DNA from: SAR202 cluster bacterium Casp-Chloro-G4
Lineage (GTDB): Bacteria; Chloroflexota; Dehalococcoidia; Lucifugimonadales; JADFKI01
NCBI GenBank assembly: GCA_002816705.1
Contig: MUCK01000034.1
Coordinates: forward strand, 1-53,405
Length of the DNA stretch: 53,405 bases
Reading direction: 5' to 3'
The notes beneath the pieces are model-generated. The model did not search any database, had not been told where the DNA came from, and saw only the letters and a program-made list of their open reading frames with translations. The translations under genes were made by a program, and so were the position numbers. Shown here one piece after another: positions 44,448 through 50,964 of the stretch (within the stretch, counting starts at the first letter, position 1; each line of letters opens with the position of its first letter).

Positions 44448-45518
44448 ATGCCCGAACATAAGGTGGCCGTAATACGTGGCGATGGCATAGGCATAGAGGT
44501 TATCGAAGAGGCTATTCGAGTGTTGGAAGCCGTGGCGCAAGAGCATGACTTTACCTTGAATTTCACCGAATACCCGTGGGGAACTGACTACTACTTCGAA
44601 CATGGCGAGATGATGCCGTCCGACGGTCTGGACCTGATGGCTGAGCACGAGGCAGTGTTCTTAGGGGCCGTGGGACACCCAGACGTTCAGGACCACATTA
44701 CGTTGAGCGGTCTGCTCCTGCCCATCCGACGCTCCTTCGACCAGTACGTCAACGAGCGCCCCAGCGTGCTATACCCGGGCATCACCTCACCCCTGAGCGG
44801 CAAGAAGCCTTATGACATCGACATGATGTGCATCCGTGAAAACACCGAAGGCGAATACGCTGACGTAGGCGGCTTCCTTTATCCTGGCACCTCGGACGAG
44901 ATTGCGGTGCAGTCCGGCGTATTCACCCGTAAGGGCTGCGAACGCGTCATCACCTATGCCTTCGAGACCGCCCGCAAGCGTAACAAGCGGAAGCACCTGA
45001 CCTCCATCACCAAGTCCAACGCGCTGGGATACGGCATGGTGTTGTGGGACCGGACCTTCCAGAGCGTTGCCAAGAACTACCCCGACGTCACAACCAATTC
45101 ACTGCTCATCGACGCCGCCTGCATGGACTTCGTGCGACGCCCCGAGAGCTTCGATGTTGTGGTAGGCAGCAACCTGTTCGGAGACATCCTCACGGACATC
45201 GGCGCGATAATCACGGGCAGCATAGGGCTTGCCGCCAGCGCCAACATCGACCCCGAACGTCGCTTCCCGTCCATGTTCGAGCCTGTGCACGGCACCGCCC
45301 CTGATATAGCAGGCAAAGGAATCGCCAATCCCATGGCGGCTGTGCTTTCGGCGGCGATGATGCTGCGCCACCTGGGTCACGATGACGCCGCAGCGACAAT
45401 AGATAAGGCGGTACTATTTATCCTTGAGCAGGGGGAGATAACAACTCCGGATCTGGGTGGCTCGTCCAGCACGTCGCAGGTAAGTAATGCCATCATCAGC
45501 GCTCTGGGCAAGGGATAG
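44448..45518 (+). CDS. Tartrate/D-malate dehydrogenase-like beta-decarboxylating dehydrogenase
   Basis: This 356-residue enzyme is a relative of LeuB and isocitrate dehydrogenase. It starts KVAVIRGDGIGIEVIEEA, has MCIRENTEGEYADVGG (the IRENTEGEY motif typical of the tartrate/D-malate and isocitrate types), SNLFGDILTDIGA and EPVHGTAPDIAGKGIANPM. It likely oxidises and decarboxylates a 2-hydroxyacid such as tartrate or D-malate with NAD. It is only distantly like leuB in this window. Endonuclease III follows after 9 bases. Confidence 0.88.
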   Translation: MPEHKVAVIRGDGIGIEVIEEAIRVLEAVAQEHDFTLNFTEYPWGTDYYFEHGEMMPSDGLDLMAEHEAVFLGAVGHPDVQDHITLSGLLLPIRRSFDQYVNERPSVLYPGITSPLSGKKPYDIDMMCIRENTEGEYADVGGFLYPGTSDEIAVQSGVFTRKGCERVITYAFETARKRNKRKHLTSITKSNALGYGMVLWDRTFQSVAKNYPDVTTNSLLIDAACMDFVRRPESFDVVVGSNLFGDILTDIGAIITGSIGLAASANIDPERRFPSMFEPVHGTAPDIAGKGIANPMAAVLSAAMMLRHLGHDDAAATIDKAVLFILEQGEITTPDLGGSSSTSQVSNAIISALGKG

Positions 45519-45527
45519 AACGCGTTC

Positions 45528-46334
45528 ATGACCACTACCAAGTCTACCGGCGACGAAGCTCCGCCTTCCACCCCACGGGCGAAAAGGCCGAAAATAACGG
45601 CACACGACGTTATGGAGTACATGGCACCGGAGTACGGGCCGGCGGAGTGGCAGCCACGCTATAGCCCTGCGGAGGAACTGGTATACACCATACTGTCGCA
45701 GCATACCTCGGACCTGAACTCCGAGCGGGCCTTCCTCAACCTGATGAAGACATTCAAGTCCGTCGAAGGTGTGGCCGACGCCTCCGTGGAGGAGATCGAG
45801 AAGGCGATCCTCAGGGGCGGGCTAGCCAAGCAGAAGGCCCCGCGCATAAAGGATATCTTGACGCAATTGAAGGCTGAGCTCGGCAATTTCGACCTGTCAT
45901 TCTTGGCCGAGATGCCTCTAGAGGATGCCAAGAGCTGGCTGAAACGGCTCAACGGCATCGGGCCCAAGACCGCCGCCATCATCCTATGCTTTTCGTTAGG
46001 CATGCCCGCCATGCCGGTGGACACGCACATCTTTAGAGTGTCGCAACGCCTGGGTCTGATCGGCCCAAAGATAAATGCTGAAAGGGCTCACGATATCTTG
46101 GAGCCCATGGTCGCCCCTGAAGAGGTATTCCCCTTCCATATGTACCTCATTCGCCACGGCCGGCAGATCTGCAGGGCCCAACGCCCAAAATGCAGCGAGT
46201 GCCTCATGGGCTGGGGCTGCCCCGCCAAACGGGTGATGGAGCGTGCCGCCACCAATGCCGCCAAGCAAAAGGCCAGGAAAAGGCCTGCCGCGAAGAAGAA
46301 ATCTCCAAAAAGTACCAGCAAAGAGCGTATTTAA
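45528..46334 (+). CDS. nth: Endonuclease III family DNA glycosylase/AP lyase
   Basis: This 268-residue protein removes oxidised pyrimidines and cuts at abasic sites. The helix-hairpin-helix LNGIGPKTAAI holds the catalytic K147, and VDTHIFRV holds D165. The iron-sulfur loop is C215-x6-C222-x2-C225-x5-C231. Both termini are longer than usual, and the last 30 residues are rich in Lys and Arg (KQKARKRPAAKKKSPK), which could aid DNA binding. It follows the dehydrogenase by 9 bases and probably shares its transcript. Confidence 0.92.
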   Translation: MTTTKSTGDEAPPSTPRAKRPKITAHDVMEYMAPEYGPAEWQPRYSPAEELVYTILSQHTSDLNSERAFLNLMKTFKSVEGVADASVEEIEKAILRGGLAKQKAPRIKDILTQLKAELGNFDLSFLAEMPLEDAKSWLKRLNGIGPKTAAIILCFSLGMPAMPVDTHIFRVSQRLGLIGPKINAERAHDILEPMVAPEEVFPFHMYLIRHGRQICRAQRPKCSECLMGWGCPAKRVMERAATNAAKQKARKRPAAKKKSPKSTSKERI

Positions 46335-46476
46335 ACTCGACGAATTAACCTGTTTTTTCGTTAGCCGCCGAGCCATTGATGTCAGATCGCTTCTTGACCA
46401 CTCCAAGCTATCCTTGTCCACCTTAACGACCCGCGCTATACTTGATGACAATTTCTAGAAGTTATCGAAATATTTC

Positions 46477-46482
46477 AGGAGG
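46477..46482 (+). promoter_or_regulatory. Ribosome binding site that fixes the argC start
   Basis: AGGAGG lies 7 bases before TTG 46490, and the family N terminus begins there. The frame is open upstream to 46442, so this site decides the start. Confidence 0.85.
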
Positions 46483-46489
46483 TAGCGAG

Positions 46490-47524
46490 TTGAAGGTAGG
46501 TATCATCAACGTCACGGGGTATGCAGGCATGGAACTGGCCCGTATTCTCCGACGACACCCTGATGCTGAAATCACCTCCGTTACTGGCCGAAGTTTGGCG
46601 GGACAGAAGCTCGGCGATGCCTTTCCTCACCTGTCGGACATAGACCTGACTATTACGGAAGAGGTTACCGAGAGTGTTGACGTGGTCTTCTCCGCCCTGC
46701 CACATGCCGCCAGCGCCGAACGCCTGGGGCAGGCCTTGGCCGGAGGAGTGAAGGGCATCGACATCAGCGCCGACTTTCGCTTGCGGGACCTGGCCGAGTA
46801 CGAAAGCTGGTACAACATCACGCACCCTTGCCCGGAGTATATGGAGCAGTCTGTCTACGGCCTGACAGAGCTTCACCGGGAAGAGGTAAAGACCACCAAC
46901 CTCGTGGCCAACCCCGGCTGCTACCCCACCGCGTCGATACTGGCTCTGGCGCCTGCTGTTAAGGCGGGGATCATAGAGCCCGACATCATCGTGGACGCCA
47001 AGTCGGGCGTGTCGGGAGCAGGACGTGGTTTGTCGCTAAAGACCCACTACTCAGAGGTCAACGAAAACCTGATGGCCTACTCCATGGATGGCCATCGCCA
47101 CCTGCCGGAGATACAGCAGGAGCTCGATCTGCTACACGACGGCGGCAGGTTAAAGATAACGTTCCTGACGCATCTAATACCCATGACCAGGGGCATACTG
47201 TCCAGTTGCTACGCCAACCTCAAGGAGGGGGCCATCGCCATGGGCGAGGACGCCAGGGCTGAGGTTACCGCGCTTTACAAGGATTTTTATAAGAATGAGA
47301 CCTTCGTCAAGGTAGTGGATGCTCCGCCCATGACCAAGCACACGCTGGGCAACAACAGCTGCGTCATATACCCGACGGTGGACGTTCGCACCAACCGCCT
47401 GATTGTCGTTAGCTGCATAGACAACCTGGTAAAGGGCGCGGCCGGACAGGCTGTGCAAAACATGAACCTGATGTTCGGCTTGCCGGAGGACGAGGGGCTG
47501 CAACAGTTGGCCCTGTATCCGTAA
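46490..47524 (+). CDS. argC: N-acetyl-gamma-glutamyl-phosphate reductase
   Basis: This 344-residue enzyme makes N-acetylglutamate semialdehyde in arginine synthesis, using NADPH. It starts KVGIINVTGYAGMELARIL (Rossmann motif) and has VDVVFSALPHAAS, the catalytic Cys in LVANPGCYPTAS, VDAKSGVSGAGRG and FLTHLIPMTRGILSS. Length is typical with the TTG start chosen. No other arg genes are next to it. A terminator and a tRNA gene follow. Confidence 0.95.
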   Translation: MKVGIINVTGYAGMELARILRRHPDAEITSVTGRSLAGQKLGDAFPHLSDIDLTITEEVTESVDVVFSALPHAASAERLGQALAGGVKGIDISADFRLRDLAEYESWYNITHPCPEYMEQSVYGLTELHREEVKTTNLVANPGCYPTASILALAPAVKAGIIEPDIIVDAKSGVSGAGRGLSLKTHYSEVNENLMAYSMDGHRHLPEIQQELDLLHDGGRLKITFLTHLIPMTRGILSSCYANLKEGAIAMGEDARAEVTALYKDFYKNETFVKVVDAPPMTKHTLGNNSCVIYPTVDVRTNRLIVVSCIDNLVKGAAGQAVQNMNLMFGLPEDEGLQQLALYP

Positions 47525-47598
47525 CAATCGCCGAAATAGGCCCGAATCTTTGCCGTGAGTTCTGTTGCGGCAAGCCGATATAACCCGTAGAATTAAAA

Positions 47599-47629
47599 GG
47601 TCGGGCATTCGCCGTCGAGGCGCCCGGCC
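47599..47629 (+). terminator. Intrinsic terminator of argC
   Basis: GGTCGGG pairs with CCCGGCC, with an inner CGCC/GGCG stem, followed by six T. It ends only 4 bases before the tRNA gene. Confidence 0.85.
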
Positions 47630-47638
47630 TTTTTTAGT

Positions 47639-47714
47639 GGCCCCATCGTCTAGTGGCCTAGGACGACGGCCTTTCAAGCCGTAAACACGGATTCGAATTC
47701 CGTTGGGGCCACCA
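47639..47714 (+). tRNA. tRNA-Glu (anticodon TTC)
   Basis: GGCCCCA pairs with TGGGGCC over 7 bp. The anticodon stem is ACGGC/GCCGT with loop CTTTCAA, anticodon TTC at 47673-47675. The T-arm contains TTCGAAT, and a discriminator A plus encoded CCA close the gene. Confidence 0.97.
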
Positions 47715-47905
47715 GGTCACTCCCGCAACTTCCTACAGTCCTCTATTTTGCGTCGTTTGTAATATCCCGAAGTTCCCTCTGACTCTCAGGCGTCCGAGGT
47801 TGAGAATAGCATGCAAATGGGGTGTCCTGAAGGGTGATCTGAGTGGTAATTAAGAGAGCAGTCAATGAATACTGCCTACAGCCCGCAAATCTGAGCTTTC
47901 AATCG
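47715..47905. other. Intergenic stretch after tRNA-Glu
   Basis: I see no gene, hairpin with T tract or repeat here. It leads into the promoter at 47906. Confidence 0.5.
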
Positions 47906-47934
47906 TTGACACATCGTTATGGCTTGGATATTAT
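47906..47934 (+). promoter_or_regulatory. Near-consensus promoter upstream of cysH leader
   Basis: TTGACA (47906-47911), a 17-base spacer and TATTAT (47929-47934): 11 of 12 consensus bases. Transcription would start near 47942. Confidence 0.82.
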
Positions 47935-47941
47935 AGGGGAA

Positions 47942-48108
47942 GTATGATGCATGAAATGCAAAGCACAAAATGTACATGTTGTTGTCGCAGCGGAGGGACC
48001 GATTCGGACTCTGTTGCCCCTGTGCGTCATTGTGTGCAGGTGTAGCTAACTAAAGACTCAGTAAGTTCGAAAATCAGCCCCTCAAGCAAATCCGCTTGAG
48101 GGGCTTTT
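47942..48108 (+). ncRNA. Candidate structured leader or small RNA before cysH
   Basis: A strong promoter and a strong terminator frame about 165 bases with no coding frame. Inside, TGATGCA can pair with TGCGTCA and CACAA with TTGTG in an interlocked order, and AGGG with CCCT. GAGGG near 47994 could also pair with CCCTC in the terminator's left arm, which would break it. It could be an attenuator for cysH, 48 bases downstream, or an independent small RNA. No known family was recognised. Confidence 0.5.
48077..48104 (+). terminator. Intrinsic terminator between leader and cysH
   Basis: GCCCCTCAAGC and GCTTGAGGGGC form an 11-bp perfect stem with a 6-base loop, followed by TTTTCTTTT. Confidence 0.9.
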
Positions 48109-48155
48109 CTTTTGCCCAGAAATTGCGCTTTCTTAATAACAGCCGGAGGACCTAG

Positions 48156-48908
48156 ATGACCGTCAGGGAGGACCTGGATGAAGCGGGAGTTCAAAACCTT
48201 TCCCAAGACTTTGAAGGAAGAGACGCTGAATACATCATTAAATGGACGCTCGAGAGGTTCGGCTCGCGCGCATCAATTTGCACTAGCTTTCAAGCAGAGG
48301 GCATGGTCATACTGGATATCGCCTCTCGTATTGAACCAGGTGTCCGAGTCTTTACTATTGACACCGGAAGGATGCCCAAGGAAACTCATGAACTCATTGA
48401 TAGAGTGCGAGACCGCTACGGCATCCGAATAGACGTTCACTACCCCGATTTTGGGGAACTGACTCAGTTCGTATCCAAGCACGGAGCCAACCCTTTCTAC
48501 CGGAGCCAGTCCCTGCGAATGCTCTGTTGCGAAACCCGCAAGGTGGTTCCTCTTAACAAGGCCCTGCTGGGCTTAGATGCCTGGATTACCGGCGTTCGCC
48601 GCTCCCATACCGCCAACAGGTCTGGGGCGGGAAAAGTTGAGCGAGATGACGCGCACGGTGGAATATTGAAGATCAACCCTCTGGCGGACTGGACTGAGGA
48701 CCAGGTGTGGGAGTACATCAGGGTCAACGATGTGCCTTATAACGCGCTTTACGACCAGGGCTTCACAAGCATCGGCTGCGCCCCTTGCACCCGGCCAACT
48801 CAGCCCGGCGAGGATGCTCGGGCAGGCAGATGGTGGTGGGAGGACGACTCCGTGCCAAAAGAATGCGGAATCCACCTGCTTCCGCAGCCAAGAACGACAT
48901 CGTCCTGA
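48156..48908 (+). CDS. cysH: Assimilatory adenylyl-sulfate (APS/PAPS) reductase, iron-sulfur type
   Basis: This 250-residue enzyme reduces activated sulfate to sulfite. C124-C125 (MLCCETRKVVPL) and C208-x2-C211 (GCAPCTRP) bind a [4Fe-4S] cluster, the mark of the APS-using type. The catalytic Cys237 lies in KECGIH near the end. Only a short tail follows, with no thioredoxin domain. GGAGG precedes the ATG. No other sulfate genes are adjacent, and a promoter-terminator leader lies directly upstream. Confidence 0.93.
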   Translation: MTVREDLDEAGVQNLSQDFEGRDAEYIIKWTLERFGSRASICTSFQAEGMVILDIASRIEPGVRVFTIDTGRMPKETHELIDRVRDRYGIRIDVHYPDFGELTQFVSKHGANPFYRSQSLRMLCCETRKVVPLNKALLGLDAWITGVRRSHTANRSGAGKVERDDAHGGILKINPLADWTEDQVWEYIRVNDVPYNALYDQGFTSIGCAPCTRPTQPGEDARAGRWWWEDDSVPKECGIHLLPQPRTTSS

Positions 48909-48928
48909 TATTAGGTGTATAGCTTTTA

Positions 48929-48955
48929 GGGGCAATCATGCTGAATGATTGCCCT
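48929..48955. terminator. Hairpin after cysH
   Basis: GGGCAATCAT and ATGATTGCCC pair perfectly around GCTGA, with a G-T pair added at the base. No T tract follows, so it may be a terminator or a dispersed repeat. Confidence 0.5.
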
Positions 48956-49078
48956 ACCCTTTGCCTGGTTTGCCTTGGCTACGATTAGTAATTCAATCGC
49001 CATTAGGACTTTGGAGTTCATGAGGTCTCTTAGTATCTGATCGATACGTGCCTTCATGCTAGTCAAGAAGCCTTCCCC

Positions 49079-49504
49079 CTACCCCAACACGTCCCCACTG
49101 GGCTGCACAGGCTCCGACAAGAACGACGAGCGGAACTGAACGCCCCAACGTCCTTCGATTTTCGTGAAAATCCAGAGGGTTGGGAATGCATTGTACTCGG
49201 TGCCGTCCGCCCGTCGTCTGGACTGATTGATGGCCAGGTGCACCTTGTCCGGGCCGGATTGGACGGCCTCGATGGAGGTCGTTGCTGTGTGGTCCCATCC
49301 CTGGGCGTTAAGAGATGCCGTCATATTCTCGCCGCGAGTAGCACGAAAGTCGTCAGTGTTCTCCCATACCTCAAACTGGTTCTGCCCATTCAGCCTTCTG
49401 TGCGGGAAGTGCATCTCCGCGACCATCGCATCCGTATCCCGGGCGTTGAATGCAGCGTTCCATCGGTGGAAGGCCGCCTTAGCCTGCTCAATGGAATCGG
49501 ACAT
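49079..49504 (-). CDS. NTF2/SnoaL-like protein
   Basis: This 141-residue protein fits the NTF2-like fold: an initial helix (AKAAFHRWNAAFNARDTDAMVAEM), then strands ending in TLWIFTKIEGRWGVQFRSSF. Such folds act as small isomerases, hydrolases or ligand binders. AGGAGG lies 7 bases before ATG 49504, so the longer frame to 49534 is rejected. It follows the lipoprotein gene by about 48 bases on the same strand. Function is unknown. Confidence 0.8.
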   Translation of the reverse strand: MSDSIEQAKAAFHRWNAAFNARDTDAMVAEMHFPHRRLNGQNQFEVWENTDDFRATRGENMTASLNAQGWDHTATTSIEAVQSGPDKVHLAINQSRRRADGTEYNAFPTLWIFTKIEGRWGVQFRSSFLSEPVQPSGDVLG

Positions 49505-49552
49505 GCTGGGCCTCCTCAGTAAGTTGCCACGCATTCTACCTTGGGCTCGCGC

Positions 49553-49975
49553 CTATGGCTGTTGCGCGCCGATGTAGCGGGAGCAGCGGACGGCATCTGT
49601 AATGCCGTCTGTCCCAGGCGGGAACATTGTTTCTTGTGCTGCGCCGCCATGCCTTGAGTATCGAACGGCAAGCTCGTCAGCAGGTATGAAAGGCCCCTGG
49701 AAGGGCTCTATCTGCTCAGTGGCCCACACTGCGATGTCAGTTGGACTCTCCAGGCCAGGGCCTTCCAAGTCCATGGCAACGAACCAGAAATCGGCGTTGA
49801 GCGATTTTACTGCCATGATGTAACGAATGCCCGTTAGCCCTTCGATATCCATCTGCCGGACGAATTCGCGGGATTCCGTAGCTGGAATTCGCTGGCAACG
49901 TGAAAGGTCGAACGAATTTTGTGCGCAGGAGACCAATATGAAAATAAATGGCAGGAGGAAGATTACGCTTTTCAC
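49553..49975 (-). CDS. Small predicted lipoprotein
   Basis: This 140-residue protein starts with a short hydrophobic signal and a lipobox (KSVIFLLPFIFILVSC, Cys17), so it is probably anchored outside the cytoplasmic membrane. The mature part has no family that I recognise; FWFVAMDLEGPG and the acidic middle are notable. The start is GTG 49975 without a strong ribosome binding site. It may share a transcript with the NTF2-like gene. Confidence 0.72.
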   Translation of the reverse strand: MKSVIFLLPFIFILVSCAQNSFDLSRCQRIPATESREFVRQMDIEGLTGIRYIMAVKSLNADFWFVAMDLEGPGLESPTDIAVWATEQIEPFQGPFIPADELAVRYSRHGGAAQETMFPPGTDGITDAVRCSRYIGAQQP

Positions 49976-50151
49976 ACACTTATCATAACCGAGCGTGTTG
50001 TGCGTATGTCTAGGTCTTACGCTGAGTGCAATGCCGGTATTTACGGGACAAATTATTAAGACGATGTCGTGAAGGCAGCGCTAGTCTTAGGCACCCCACT
50101 GGCCTGTCACCGCCGCCGTGGTAGGATGGAATTGCTTCAATCCGGGTTTAG

Positions 50152-50964
50152 GTGCTTACGAACTTGTCCACTGACCATATTAAGAGAGCAATTCAGGCTG
50201 GCTGGGACGAGATGTCCGGCGCGTATCAGGTCGAGACTCACATCTCGCTTGACGATGTGCACTACGCCCCACTTTGCCCTGGAGAGCGTGAGTTACAAAT
50301 ATTAGGGGACGTTACCGACAAGGCCGTTCTTGAATTGGCCTGCGGCGCGGCTCAAAATTCTATCGCTCTGGCAAAGATGGGCGCCAGGTGCGTTGGCCTG
50401 GATATTTCTTCCGGGCAGCTAGCGAAGGCAAGGGAATTTGTTCAGCAAGAGGGCGTCGACGTAGGCCTGCTGAACGCCGATGGCGAGACTCTCAATATGT
50501 TCCGAGACGGCGCGTTCGATGTGGTGATCTCCTGTTTCGGGTGGGAGTTCATTCCCGACCTGGAGGCCTGCTTGCGGGAGTGTCACCGAGTGTTGGCCGA
50601 CGACGGCCTGGTAATCGTGGGCACGACCCACCCTATGTCGGCATTCGAGTGGGAAGCGGAAGGCCAATTTCTGGTGGTGAACGACTACTTTAAACCTCCC
50701 TACGAGGTTTGGGAGGAGCTGGAGGGGGAAACGGCCCGGCAGGGGCTTACCTTCTTCAGGACCGTGGAGGAGACGTTCACAACGCTGGTGTCGGCGGGGT
50801 TTCAGGTGGAGGGCATATGGGAGCCCTACCCTTACGATATCAACGACATGACAGATGAGGAAAAGAGAGCCATTCCCTACGGAGGACCGTTCTGGGAAGG
50901 CCAGTATGAGCGGCTAAGCAAGGTGCCGTTCTCGATAGTCTACAAGGCGCGGAAACGTATTTGA
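50152..50964 (+). CDS. SAM-dependent class I methyltransferase
   Basis: This 270-residue enzyme has the SAM-binding motif I VLELACGAAQNSIALAKMG near residue 62, the acidic LDIS at the end of strand 2, and FDVVISCFGWEFIPDLEACLRECHRVL (post-motifs). The substrate is unknown. The start is given as GTG 50152; a TTG at 50164 is also possible. Its stop TGA overlaps the TTG of the next gene (TTGA), so the two are translationally coupled. Confidence 0.85.
   Translation: MLTNLSTDHIKRAIQAGWDEMSGAYQVETHISLDDVHYAPLCPGERELQILGDVTDKAVLELACGAAQNSIALAKMGARCVGLDISSGQLAKAREFVQQEGVDVGLLNADGETLNMFRDGAFDVVISCFGWEFIPDLEACLRECHRVLADDGLVIVGTTHPMSAFEWEAEGQFLVVNDYFKPPYEVWEELEGETARQGLTFFRTVEETFTTLVSAGFQVEGIWEPYPYDINDMTDEEKRAIPYGGPFWEGQYERLSKVPFSIVYKARKRI

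Noticed and set aside
47988-48030. Resemblance of GCGGAGGGACCG to part of a SAM-I riboswitch
   Set aside because: The following GGCAACC and kink-turn parts of SAM-I are missing, so only a generic leader is claimed.
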